64,000 nt of DNA from Sinorhizobium fredii USDA 257. Lineage in GTDB: Bacteria > Pseudomonadota > Alphaproteobacteria > Rhizobiales > Rhizobiaceae. Shown piece by piece: positions 37,696 to 45,833 of this stretch (its first letter is position 1; every line of letters begins with the position of its first letter). The notes under the pieces were generated by a model, which was given only the letters and a program-made list of their open reading frames with translations, did not search any database and was not told where the DNA came from. The stretch is taken from the NCBI RefSeq assembly GCF_000265205.3, contig NC_018000.1:6252001-6316000 (forward strand), in the 5' to 3' direction. Made by a program: the position numbers and the translations under genes.

Positions 37696-38955
37696 TTATT
37701 TTGCCGGCTTGTACCAGCTGTCGAGGCCGTCCTGCAGCTTCTTGGCGGCGACTTCCGGCGTGTCGGTGCCGTTGATCACGTTGGCCGATTCCACCCAGGT
37801 CTCGTTTTCGAGGTTCGGCGTGCCGCGCGACAGAATCTGGTAGGTCGAGCGGATCGTCGGCTTGCACTTTTCACGCCAGGAAACGAATTCCTGGGCGAGC
37901 GGGTCGGTCATCTTCACGGCGGTCGAGTTCAGGCTGAAGAAGCCGGGCAGGGCGTTTGCGTAGATCTCCGCGAATTCCGGCGACGCGACCCAGGTCAGGA
38001 AGGTCTTGGCGGCCTCCGCATTGGGGCTCTTGGCGTTGAGGCCGATGCCGATATCGTTGTGGTCGGAGATGTAGCAGGTGTCGCCAGCCTTCTTCACCGG
38101 CGGCGGGAATGCGCCCATCTTGAACTGCGCCTGGGTATTGAAGCCGGAGATTTCCCAGGAGCCGGCCGGGTAGATCGCGGCGCGGCCGAGCGTGAAGAGG
38201 TTCTGGCTGTCCGGATAGGTCTGGGCCTCGAAGCCGTCACCCAGATAATCCTTCCACTTGGCGAGTACGCGGTACGGTTCGACCCATGGCTCATCGGTAA
38301 GCTTCTGCTCGCCCTTGATGAGCGCCAGGCGGCCTTCCTCGCCCTTCCAGTAGTTCGGGCCGATATTCTGGTAGCCCATGGTCGCGGCCTCCCAGAGATC
38401 CTTGGTGCCCATGGCCATGGGGATGTAGTTGCCGTCGGCCTTGATCTTGTCGAGCACGGCGAAGAACTCCTCCTCGGTCGTCGGCACGGAAAGCTTGAGC
38501 TGGTCGAAGGCGTCCTTGTTGTAGATGAAGCCGTGGATGACCGAGGCCATCGGCACGCAGAAGCTCGCCTTGCCGTCATCGGTCGTCCAGGCGGACTTGG
38601 CGACGTCGGAGAAGTTCTCCATGCCCGGCAATCCGGTCAGGTCGGCGAGGTGCTTCTTGTTATAGAGTTCGAGCGAGGCGTCGAACGGGCGGCAGGTGAT
38701 GAGGTCGCCGGCCGAGCCTGCGTCGAGCTTGGCGTTCAGCGCCGCGTTGTACTCGGTCGGCGCGGACGGCGAGAAGACGATCTTGATGCCGGGGTTCTTG
38801 GCTTCAAAAGCGGGGATGAGCTTTTCCTGCCAGATCGCCAGGTCGTCATTGCGCCAGCTCTCGATGGTCAGCGTCACGTCCTGCGCCTGCGCAAGTCCGG
38901 CCGAGCCGAGAATGCTCGATGCAAGCAGCAAGCCTTTGATTGTCGTACGGGTCAT
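37696..38955 (-). CDS. Sugar ABC transporter periplasmic binding protein
   Basis: A 419-residue extracellular solute-binding protein family 1 member. It has a signal peptide ending LGSAGLAQAQ and begins the mature protein with DVTLTIESWRNDDLAIWQEK. Family marks are AFEAKNPGIKIVF, GDLITCRPFDASLELY, the GRAAIYPAGSWEISGF segment near residue 255 and TFLTWVASPEFAEIYANALP. Amino sugars are suggested by its operon, in which murQ follows upstream on the same strand, but the binding site cannot be read by eye. A 57-base gap separates it from murQ, so both are probably transcribed from the operator-bearing promoter near 39940. Confidence 0.9.
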   Translation of the reverse strand: MTRTTIKGLLLASSILGSAGLAQAQDVTLTIESWRNDDLAIWQEKLIPAFEAKNPGIKIVFSPSAPTEYNAALNAKLDAGSAGDLITCRPFDASLELYNKKHLADLTGLPGMENFSDVAKSAWTTDDGKASFCVPMASVIHGFIYNKDAFDQLKLSVPTTEEEFFAVLDKIKADGNYIPMAMGTKDLWEAATMGYQNIGPNYWKGEEGRLALIKGEQKLTDEPWVEPYRVLAKWKDYLGDGFEAQTYPDSQNLFTLGRAAIYPAGSWEISGFNTQAQFKMGAFPPPVKKAGDTCYISDHNDIGIGLNAKSPNAEAAKTFLTWVASPEFAEIYANALPGFFSLNSTAVKMTDPLAQEFVSWREKCKPTIRSTYQILSRGTPNLENETWVESANVINGTDTPEVAAKKLQDGLDSWYKPAK

Positions 38956-39012
38956 TCAGGTTCTCCCTCTTATAGGCGCCGCCACGGCGCGTTTTGGATC
39001 CCAGTTTATCGT

Positions 39013-39909
39013 TCAGGCCGAGACGATGGCGATCGCCCGGCGCAAATTCTGATTGGCCTTATCGAGTGCCGTCTCGGCCGCCACCACATCCTTGGCGCCG
39101 GAGGCGAGCAGGATCGCCAGCTTGACCGATCCGGAAGTTTCATCGATCAGCCTTTCGGCTTCGTCGGCGCCGACGCCGGTGATGTCCGAGACGATCCGCA
39201 CGGCACGGCCGCGAAGCTTGATATTGTCGGCCCGCAGATTGACCATGTGGCCGTCGAGCACGTGGCCGAGATGGATTCCGACGAGCGTCGAGAACATGTT
39301 GAAGGCGATCTTCTGTGCCGTGCCGGCGCCCATCCGCGTCGAGCCGGAAATCACCTCCGGCGGCGTCTGCAGCAGGATTGCGACATCTGCTTTCTCGAAG
39401 AGCGGCGCGCCCCCGTTGTTGGCCACGCCGATGACCTTGGCGCCGCGCTGCCTCGCCTCGTCGGCGGCGGCAAGCGCGTAGGGGGTCGAGCCACTGGCGG
39501 AGACCGAGATCAGGCAGTCGCCGGTCTGAATGCCGGCCTTGCGGATGTCGTCGCGTGCAAGCTCGGTATCGTCCTCGTAGCCGCCGGCGAGATCGCTCAG
39601 GCTTGCGGCGCCGCCGGCGAGAAGAATGATGATCTGTTCCTGGGAAATGCCATAGGTGCCCGGCAGTTCGAGGGCGTCCGCCATGGCCATCAGGCCGGAG
39701 CTGCCGGCGCCCGCATAGGCGAGCCGGCCGCCGGCGGAAAGCACGCTTGCGGCAACTGCAGCCGCGGCCGCAATCGACTCGACCGCCGCATCGACCGCCT
39801 TGGCTGCCGCCTGCTGGCCGGAAGCGAGAACGCGAAGCGCCAGCGCCGGATCCATCGTGTCCAGGCCTTTGGCGTTATCGTGGCGCTGTTCGGTCTTGGC
39901 TGCCGGCAT
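39013..39909 (-). CDS. murQ: N-acetylmuramic acid 6-phosphate etherase
   Basis: A 298-residue SIS-domain etherase that removes D-lactate from MurNAc-6-phosphate to give GlcNAc-6-phosphate. MurQ features are the early TEQRHDNAKGLDTMD, the sugar-phosphate loop AGAGSSGLMA near residue 67, the catalytic-region stretch EVISGSTRMGAGTAQKIAFN near 193-212, and the C-terminal helix domain (GADEAERLIDETSGSVKLAI). Usual length. It is the first gene of the minus-strand operon, followed by the binding protein and the ABC subunits. Its presence points to MurNAc or its derivatives as a substrate of this locus. Confidence 0.9.
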   Translation of the reverse strand: MPAAKTEQRHDNAKGLDTMDPALALRVLASGQQAAAKAVDAAVESIAAAAAVAASVLSAGGRLAYAGAGSSGLMAMADALELPGTYGISQEQIIILLAGGAASLSDLAGGYEDDTELARDDIRKAGIQTGDCLISVSASGSTPYALAAADEARQRGAKVIGVANNGGAPLFEKADVAILLQTPPEVISGSTRMGAGTAQKIAFNMFSTLVGIHLGHVLDGHMVNLRADNIKLRGRAVRIVSDITGVGADEAERLIDETSGSVKLAILLASGAKDVVAAETALDKANQNLRRAIAIVSA

Positions 39910-39936
39910 CGCGTCGTTCTCCTCTCTCCCAAATTA

Positions 39937-39955
39937 ATGCCAAAAAAATACCAAT
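39937..39955 (-). promoter_or_regulatory. Operator-like element A upstream of murQ
   Basis: On the minus strand ATTGGTATTTTTTTGGCAT, identical at 17 of 19 positions to the element at 40069-40087 on the plus strand. It lies 28 bases before the murQ ATG. Each copy contains two TGGTAT/TGGCAT half-sites as a direct repeat. The GntR/UTRA regulator encoded nearby is the probable binder. Confidence 0.68.
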
Positions 39956-40068
39956 TGTCTAGGAGAAATTTAACGTTTGGCTAAATAAAAACTGATGTCT
40001 TAAAATTATTCGCATAAAATCAGCGATATAACTGAAATGCCCTCGGCTCGACGGAATCGTACTTGGTT

Positions 40069-40087
40069 AATGGTATTTTTTTGGTAT
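40069..40087 (+). promoter_or_regulatory. Operator-like element B upstream of the BadF-type kinase gene
   Basis: AATGGTATTTTTTTGGTAT, partner of element A. It lies between TTGGTT (40063-40068) and TATGTT (40085-40090), which are spaced 16 bases apart and could be the -35 and -10 boxes, so a bound repressor would block this promoter. Confidence 0.68.
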
Positions 40088-40107
40088 GTTAGACGGCGGA
40101 GGTGGCT

Positions 40108-40992
40108 ATGACATCCTATCTGATCGGAATCGATGGCGGCGGAACGAGTTGCCGGGCGGCGGTTGCGGGCCCGGATGGGCGTATTCTCGGCCGCGGCAAA
40201 TCCGGTGCCGCCAATATTCTCACCGATCCCGAAACGGCGCTGCAGAATATTGTCGACGCGGCGCGCGCCGCCTTAGAGGATGCGGGCCTTGACCCGGCTG
40301 GCATCGTTGCTTCCCGCGCCATCCTCGGCGTTGCGGGCCACAATGTTGGCGATGCCGTCCATTATGTGAAGCGGCGGTTGCCCTTTGCCGCGGCCGATAT
40401 CGAATCCGACGGGCTGATCGCCCTGCAGGGGGCGCTTGGCGACAAGGACGGTGCGGTTGCCATACTTGGAACCGGCACGATCTACATCGCCCGCCAGGGC
40501 GAAACGGTGAGCTATCTCGGCGGCTGGGGTTTTACGATCGGCGACCATGGCAGTGGTGCCCGCATCGGCCATGCCCTGCTGCAGGAAAGCCTGCTCGCCT
40601 ACGACGGCATCCATGAAGCATCGCCGGTGACCGATTCCGTGCTGGCGGAGTTCAACAATGATCCGCGCGACGTCGTCGATTTCGCCCGGCTGGCGAAGCC
40701 CGGCGAGTTCGGCCGCTACGCTCCGCGCGTCTTCGACCATGCCGGGCGCGGCGATCCGGTGGCGGCGTGTTTGCTCAAGGCGGCCGCGACGACCGTGGAC
40801 GAGGCGCTCGATGTGGTGGTTGCCGGCGGCAGCCGGACGATCTGCCTGCTCGGCGGGCTGGCGCCGCTTTACCGCCCCTGGCTCGCCGAACGCCACCAGC
40901 CGCTCTTCGTCGAAGCGCAGGCCGACGCGCTGGCCGGCGCCGTGGCGCTCGCCGCCGCCCGCTTCGGGGCGCGGCCGGAGGCCGTCGCATGA
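40108..40992 (+). CDS. BadF/BadG/BcrA/BcrD-family amino-sugar kinase (GlcNAc/MurNAc kinase type)
   Basis: A 294-residue ASKHA-fold kinase. It starts with the phosphate loop LIGIDGGGTSCRAAVAGPDG, has GVAGHNVGDA near residue 76, AILGTGTIYIARQG near 119 and GWGFTIGDHGSGARIGHALL near 140, and ends with an ICLLGGLAPLYRPW adenosine motif. This family contains eukaryotic-type N-acetylglucosamine kinase and the bacterial MurNAc/GlcNAc kinase MurK. Next to murQ, nagA and a deaminase it most likely makes MurNAc-6P or GlcNAc-6P. The ATG at 40108 has GGAGGTGGCT upstream; a GTG at 40102 is in frame. The stop overlaps the gntR start (ATGA). Confidence 0.85.
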   Translation: MTSYLIGIDGGGTSCRAAVAGPDGRILGRGKSGAANILTDPETALQNIVDAARAALEDAGLDPAGIVASRAILGVAGHNVGDAVHYVKRRLPFAAADIESDGLIALQGALGDKDGAVAILGTGTIYIARQGETVSYLGGWGFTIGDHGSGARIGHALLQESLLAYDGIHEASPVTDSVLAEFNNDPRDVVDFARLAKPGEFGRYAPRVFDHAGRGDPVAACLLKAAATTVDEALDVVVAGGSRTICLLGGLAPLYRPWLAERHQPLFVEAQADALAGAVALAAARFGARPEAVA

Positions 40993-41753
40993 ACCAGCAG
41001 CTTGCCGCCATCCTGCCTCTCGAAAGCCTGCAGTCAGGCGGTGCGGGCCCGCTTTATCTCAAGCTCCGGCAATCGCTCGAAGAGGCGATCATGTCCGGCA
41101 AGCTCAATCATGGCGATGCGCTGCCCGCCGAGCGGGACCTCGCCGACTACGCCAATGTAAGCCGCGTCACCGTCCGCAAGGCCGTCGACGACCTGGTGCG
41201 CGACGGTCTGCTGGTCCGCCGTCACGGCTCCGGCACCTTCGTGGTGCGGCCGGTCTCGCGCGTCGAGCAGTCGCTGTCGCGGCTTACCTCCTTCACCGAA
41301 GACATGGCGCGGCGCGGTCTCAATACCCGCGCCGAATGGCTGGAGCGCGGACTTTTCCATCCGTCGCCGGACGAGATGATGACGCTCGGCCTTCCCGCCG
41401 ACGCGCTGGTCGCCCGTCTCGGGCGCCTGCGCATCGCCGACGACATGCCGCTTGCGATCGAACGCGCCTGCGTTTCGGCGGAATTCGTCCCCGATCCGCT
41501 TGCCGTCACCTCATCGCTCTATTCCGCGCTCGAAAAGTCGCATGCCCGACCGGTCCGCGCCGTGCAGCGGATTTCCGCCTGCAACATCAAGAACCCCGAT
41601 GCGACGATGCTGGGCGTCGCCGTCGGTGCGGCTGGCCTTTCGATCGAGCGCGTCTCCTACCTCGCTTCGGGGCGCGTGGTGGAATTCACCCGCTCACTCT
41701 ATCGGGGCGACACCTATGACTTTGTCGCGGAGCTGACGATCCCGGAAAGCTGA
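40989..41753 (+). CDS. GntR-family regulator, HutC/UTRA subfamily
   Basis: A 254-residue regulator. The winged helix-turn-helix is at residues 20-90 (ALPAERDLADYANVSRVTVR, KAVDDLVRDGLLVRRHGSGT) and the UTRA ligand domain covers the rest (LSRLTSFTEDMARRGLNTRA; SIERVSYLASGRVVEFTRSL; YRGDTYDFVAEL). HutC-type proteins such as NagR and DasR sense amino-sugar phosphates. It overlaps the kinase gene by four bases and precedes the deaminase by 28 bases, so it should control its own operon and the divergent murQ-ABC operon through the paired elements at 39937 and 40069. Confidence 0.92.
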   Translation: MNQQLAAILPLESLQSGGAGPLYLKLRQSLEEAIMSGKLNHGDALPAERDLADYANVSRVTVRKAVDDLVRDGLLVRRHGSGTFVVRPVSRVEQSLSRLTSFTEDMARRGLNTRAEWLERGLFHPSPDEMMTLGLPADALVARLGRLRIADDMPLAIERACVSAEFVPDPLAVTSSLYSALEKSHARPVRAVQRISACNIKNPDATMLGVAVGAAGLSIERVSYLASGRVVEFTRSLYRGDTYDFVAELTIPES

Positions 41754-41781
41754 GCCGCGCCGTGAAAGAAAGGACCTGACG

Positions 41782-42804
41782 ATGCAGACCAATATGCGGC
41801 GAGAGATCGACGAGATTCCCGAGGCCGCCGCAAGATTGCTCGACCGCTCGGCTGCGACACTCGCCGCCGCCGGTTCGGCGCTGCGCGCCCAGGATCCGGC
41901 CTTTCTGGTGACGATCGCCCGCGGCTCCTCCGACCATGCGGCGCTGTTTCTGAAATACGCGATCGAACTGCAGGCCGGCCGGCCGGTCGCCTCGCTTGGA
42001 CCGTCGCTTGCCTCGATCTACGGCGCCGAACTGAAGCTCGGCGGCGCCGCGGCGATCGCCATCTCGCAGTCGGGCAAGAGCCCCGACATCGTCGCGATGG
42101 CCGAGGCGGCAACGCGGGCCGGCGCCGTCTCGATTGCATTGACAAACACGCTGCCCTCGCCGATCGCCGAGGCCTGTAGCCACCCGCTCGATATTCTCGC
42201 CGGTCCCGAACTCGCCGTTGCGGCCACCAAATCCTATGTTAACTCGATCGTCGCGGGACTTGCCGTTCTCGGCGAATGGACGGGTGATGCGGCACTGAAG
42301 CGCGCCGTTGCCGATCTGCCGAATCAGTTCGCCAAGGCGGTGAAGCTCGACTGGCAGGATTTCGCCGCCGATCTCGGCGAGGCCGAATCGCTCTACGTCC
42401 TGGGTCGCGGCCCGGCGCTGGCGATCGCCAGCGAGGCGGCGCTGAAATTCAAGGAGACGTCCGGCATGCATGCCGAGGCCTATTCCGCGGCGGAAGTGTT
42501 GCACGGACCGGTGGCGCTCGTTGAAGCCCGCTTCCCCGTGCTGGTGCTGGCGGCCCGCGATGCGGCGGAAGCCTCGGTCACGGAAATCGCCGACGGCATG
42601 AGCGCCAAGGGTGCGGTGGTGCATGTCACTTCCTCGCGCGCAACAAAGGCGAAGCGCCTGCCCTTCGTCGAGACCGGCCACCCGATCACCGACGCGCTAG
42701 CGCTGATCCTGCCGTTCTACGGTTTCGTTGAAGCCTGGTCGCGTTCGCGCGGTCTCAACCCGGATGCACCGGCGAGCCTGAAGAAGGTAACGGAGACACG
42801 ATGA
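41782..42804 (+). CDS. SIS-domain glucosamine-6-phosphate deaminase (NagB-II/AgaS type)
   Basis: A 340-residue protein with two SIS domains and no glutaminase domain, so it is not a full GlmS. Domain 1 has VTIARGSSDHAALFLKYAIE near residue 45 and AISQSGKSPDIVAMAEAATR near 95; domain 2 has YVLGRGPALAIASEAALKFK near 205 and the ETSGMHAEAYSAAEVLHGP segment, with ENG/Glu features of GlmS-like isomerases. The likely reaction is conversion of GlcN-6P to Fru-6P and ammonia. Its stop overlaps the nagA start by four bases, supporting a coupled deacetylase-deaminase step. Confidence 0.9.
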   Translation: MQTNMRREIDEIPEAAARLLDRSAATLAAAGSALRAQDPAFLVTIARGSSDHAALFLKYAIELQAGRPVASLGPSLASIYGAELKLGGAAAIAISQSGKSPDIVAMAEAATRAGAVSIALTNTLPSPIAEACSHPLDILAGPELAVAATKSYVNSIVAGLAVLGEWTGDAALKRAVADLPNQFAKAVKLDWQDFAADLGEAESLYVLGRGPALAIASEAALKFKETSGMHAEAYSAAEVLHGPVALVEARFPVLVLAARDAAEASVTEIADGMSAKGAVVHVTSSRATKAKRLPFVETGHPITDALALILPFYGFVEAWSRSRGLNPDAPASLKKVTETR

Positions 42805-43961
42805 CTGCGAGAAAGAAGATCACCGGTGGACGGATTTTCGACGGCATCGATTGGCACGACGGCGCCGCGCTCATCATCGAGGCGGGGCACGTCAAAGGGA
42901 TCGTTCCGGCCGGTGTCGCTGCCGGCGAGGCGGAGACGATGGACGCGCGCGGCCTCCTTGTCGTACCCGGCTTCATCGACCTGCAGGTCAACGGCGGCGG
43001 CGGCGCGCTGCTCAACGAGCAGCCGACCCTCGACGGTATCCGGCAAATTTGTACGGCGCATGCGAAATTCGGCACGACGGCGCTGCTGCCAACGCTGATC
43101 ACCGACACGCGCGAAGTCCGCGCCGCCGCAATCGAGGCCGGGCTCGCGGCCAGGGGCGCGGCGGTGCCCGGTTTCCTCGGCCTGCATCTCGAAGGCCCGC
43201 ATCTTTCCGTCGCCCGCAACGGAGCTCACGATGCCGCGCTGATCCGCCCGATGGAGGACACCGATCTGGCCGAGATGCTCGCCTGCGTGAAGGCGCTCGG
43301 CGCTCTGATGGTCACCGTCGCTCCGGAAAATGCGACGAAAGAGCAGGTACGGGCCCTTGCCGCCGCTGGCGCCGTAGTCAGCCTCGGGCATACGGATGTC
43401 GGCTTCGAGACGGCTTGCGCCTATGCGAAGGCCGGCGCCCGGACTGTCACGCATCTCTTCAACGCCATGAGCGGGCTCGGCCACCGCGAACCGGGGGTCG
43501 TCGGCGCAGCGCTTGCGACCGGCACGCTGCATGCCGGGCTGATTGCCGATGGCTTCCACGTCGATCCGGCTTCGATGGGGATTGCGCTGCGCGGCAAGCG
43601 GGGACCGGGGCAGATCTTCCTGGTCACCGATGCGATGTCGCCGATCGGCACTGATATGACGAGCTTCTTCCTGAATGGCCGCGAGATCCTACGCAAGGAC
43701 GGACGCCTGACGCTTGCCGACGGCACGCTCGCCGGCGCCGACATAGACATGCTCTCCTCCGTCCGCTTCGCGCACGAGAAGCTCGGCCTGCCGATCGAGG
43801 AAGCGATCCGCATGGCCTCCGCCTATCCGGCCGACGTGATGGGCATCGCCTCGCACAAGGGGCGGCTCTTGCCCGGCACCGATGCCGATTTCGTGCTGCT
43901 GACGGCGGAGCTCGGCATGAAATCGACCTGGATCGGCGGAGAGGTGGTCTTTGCCGCTTGA
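42801..43961 (+). CDS. nagA: N-acetylglucosamine-6-phosphate deacetylase
   Basis: A 386-residue amidohydrolase that makes GlcN-6P and acetate from GlcNAc-6P. Family motifs: VVPGFIDLQVNGGGG near residue 54, GLHLEGPHLS near 131 (metal Glu), SLGHTDVGFETACAYAKAGA near 194, VTHLFNAMSGLGHREPGVVG near 215 and the catalytic Asp in LVTDAMSPIGTD near 274. It overlaps the deaminase gene by ATGA and is the last gene of the kinase-gntR-SIS-nagA operon. All metal ligands and the catalytic Asp are present. Confidence 0.95.
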   Translation: MTARKKITGGRIFDGIDWHDGAALIIEAGHVKGIVPAGVAAGEAETMDARGLLVVPGFIDLQVNGGGGALLNEQPTLDGIRQICTAHAKFGTTALLPTLITDTREVRAAAIEAGLAARGAAVPGFLGLHLEGPHLSVARNGAHDAALIRPMEDTDLAEMLACVKALGALMVTVAPENATKEQVRALAAAGAVVSLGHTDVGFETACAYAKAGARTVTHLFNAMSGLGHREPGVVGAALATGTLHAGLIADGFHVDPASMGIALRGKRGPGQIFLVTDAMSPIGTDMTSFFLNGREILRKDGRLTLADGTLAGADIDMLSSVRFAHEKLGLPIEEAIRMASAYPADVMGIASHKGRLLPGTDADFVLLTAELGMKSTWIGGEVVFAA

Positions 43962-44067
43962 GGCATGTCGTCGAAAAGGCGCAGAGTCTTTCGAGGACGA
44001 CAAGCCGTGAAGTGGCGCCAAACCCATCGCCACCATTGACCTCGCCCGCAAATAGCCGCTACCACCC

Positions 44068-44107
44068 TGTCACCCATGTCTCCGAACAAGTGTCACCCAT
44101 GTCTCCG
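44068..44107. repeat. Tandem direct repeat TGTCACCCATGTCTCCG, IS-terminus-like
   Basis: Two exact 17-base copies (44068-44084 and 44091-44107) with a period of 23. This pattern resembles the repeated transposase-binding ends of some rhizobial insertion sequences, as I recall. No transposase remnant is visible in the 226-base gap between nagA and cutC, so it would be a relic. Confidence 0.5.
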
Positions 44108-44187
44108 GACTGAATAGCGGGGATAAGGAATTTTGGGCGGAGCGTTGTCGCCGGCAGGCCGGATGAGCGGCGGCGACTCTCAGACTC

Positions 44188-44925
44188 TCATTGCCCAAAA
44201 CGTACTTTGTCGAGCCGCGCCTTCATCGCCCTGACAGTCGCCGCATCCGTGCGGCGACGCTCCGGCGGTGCGAATCCCATCTCTACCATCCGCCTGTCCT
44301 TGGTCGGCTCACGAATTGAGCAGGAGGAATGGACTTCCATCACGGCGAGCCTCGGCAGGAAAAGACCAAGCGTGTCGATGGTGACGCCGGAGCCGGGCAT
44401 GACTGACAGCCGGCCGGCGGCCAGTTCGACGAGGCGCGCCAATGTATCGACGGCTTCCGGTGCAGTCCTTGCGCCACCCGAGGTCAGGATGCGCTCGAAG
44501 CCGAGCTCCATTGCGATCGATATCGCTTCTGCGAAATCCGGCACCAGGTCGAAGGTCCGGTGCAGCGTCAGGCCAAGCCCGGCGGCATGGCCGGTCAGTT
44601 CGGCGAGCGCCCGTGCGTCGAGCCGGCCGTCGGGAAGCGATGCGCCGAGCACGACGCCGCCAAGCCCCGCGGTGCGCGCCGCGTCGATGTCGCGGCGCAT
44701 CAGGTCGAGCTCGATGCGGCCGAAGATGAAGTCGCCGGGGCGCGGGCGGATCATCGCATAGGCTGGTACAGGTGTCAGGCCGGCAAGGGCCATCAGGCCG
44801 GCGCTCGGTGTCAGGCCGCCGACCGCAAGCGCCGAGCAGAGTTCGATGCGATCGGCGCCACCCTCGACTGCGGCCGCCAGACCTTCAGCATCGTCAACGC
44901 AGACCTCGAGCAGAACACCGCTCAT
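44188..44925 (-). CDS. cutC: CutC-family TIM-barrel protein
   Basis: A 245-residue protein of the CutC family: LEVCVDDAEGLAAAVEGGAD at residues 6-25, RIELCSALAVGGLTPSAGLM, YAMIRPRPGDF near 59, LTLHRTFDLVPDF near 122 and RILTSGGARTAPEAVDTLAR near 150. CutC is a TIM-barrel protein once linked to copper homeostasis; its real reaction is not settled. The ATG at 44925 shares one base with the ROK kinase stop (TGATG), so the two are translated together. In this operon with a sugar kinase and an amidase, an enzymatic role in sugar metabolism is at least as likely as copper handling (inference). Confidence 0.88.
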   Translation of the reverse strand: MSGVLLEVCVDDAEGLAAAVEGGADRIELCSALAVGGLTPSAGLMALAGLTPVPAYAMIRPRPGDFIFGRIELDLMRRDIDAARTAGLGGVVLGASLPDGRLDARALAELTGHAAGLGLTLHRTFDLVPDFAEAISIAMELGFERILTSGGARTAPEAVDTLARLVELAAGRLSVMPGSGVTIDTLGLFLPRLAVMEVHSSCSIREPTKDRRMVEMGFAPPERRRTDAATVRAMKARLDKVRFGQ

Positions 44926-45833
44926 CAGCCTTTCCCTCCGAAGCCCAGCAGGGCGGCGCCGATCAGCCCCGGTTCCACTCGGCATTCGCCGCGCACCACC
45001 AGAGGTCTTTCGAAGCGGCGGAGGATGCGTTGACGCACCGCCATGTCCAGTTCGGCAAGGAGCGCCTCGGAATTGGATAGGCCGCCTCCGACGGGTACGA
45101 TGGTCGCGCCGGTAATATTGATGACGAGTGCCAGCGGAGAACTGACGAGGTCGACGAAGATGTCGATCGTTCGCGCCGCCTCGGTCTCTCCCTTCTGCCA
45201 GGCCTCGACAATCTCATGGCTGGCAAGCGTCCTACCATGGATCATCTCGTGCAGACGCTCGAGCCCGCGGGCGCCGCCGACGGTATCGAGGCAGCCGCGC
45301 TGGCCGCAGCCGCAGTCGAAGGTCGGGATGGCAATCGGTGGGTGCCCCGCTTGGGACGCAGCCACCGGCCCGTGCCCCCATTCGCCGGCAAAGCCGCCAT
45401 CGGCATTGATCAGCCTGCCATCGACAACCAGGCCGCCGCCGACGCCGGTGCCGAGGATCGCGCCGAAAACGATGCGGTGGCCACGACCGGCGCCGATCCC
45501 GGCTTCCGCCAGGGCGAAGCAATCGGCATCGTTGGCGATCACCACGGGCAGGTGCAGCGCCGCCTCGAGTTCGGCGGTCAGTTCACGCCCGTCGATGCAG
45601 GGGATGTTGGCGCATTTGATGCGTCGCGTCTCAGGGTCGATGACGCCGGTGATCGAGATGGCGATCCGGTCGGGCAGTCCGCCCGCCTCGTCGAGCACCG
45701 ATTCCATGGCTTCGACGAAGCGGCGGAAATCGTTGAGCGGCGTCGTCCGGCGGGGCAGGGGGAAGATCCGCTCCGGCGAGTGGGTGATCGCGCCTTTGAT
45801 CGCCGATCCGCCGATATCGAAGCAGACGATCAT
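44925..45833 (-). CDS. ROK-family sugar kinase
   Basis: A 302-residue ROK kinase, probably for N-acetylglucosamine, N-acetylmannosamine or a related hexose. The phosphate loop CFDIGGSAIKGAI is at residues 4-16; the catalytic base is in VIANDADCFALAEAG near 98; GTGVGGGLVVDGRL near 129 follows; and the zinc motif CGCGQRGCLD is near 172, in the form CxCGxxGCxD. No helix-turn-helix, so it is an enzyme and not a NagC-like repressor. Overlaps the amidase stop at its start (ATGA) and cutC at its end (TGATG). A second amino-sugar kinase next to the BadF-type one. Confidence 0.9.
   Translation of the reverse strand: MIVCFDIGGSAIKGAITHSPERIFPLPRRTTPLNDFRRFVEAMESVLDEAGGLPDRIAISITGVIDPETRRIKCANIPCIDGRELTAELEAALHLPVVIANDADCFALAEAGIGAGRGHRIVFGAILGTGVGGGLVVDGRLINADGGFAGEWGHGPVAASQAGHPPIAIPTFDCGCGQRGCLDTVGGARGLERLHEMIHGRTLASHEIVEAWQKGETEAARTIDIFVDLVSSPLALVINITGATIVPVGGGLSNSEALLAELDMAVRQRILRRFERPLVVRGECRVEPGLIGAALLGFGGKG

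Noticed and set aside
36391..39984. A 1197-codon open frame opposite the permease, binding-protein and murQ genes
   Set aside because: It spans several well-identified genes and intergenic signals on the opposite strand, so it is a composition effect.
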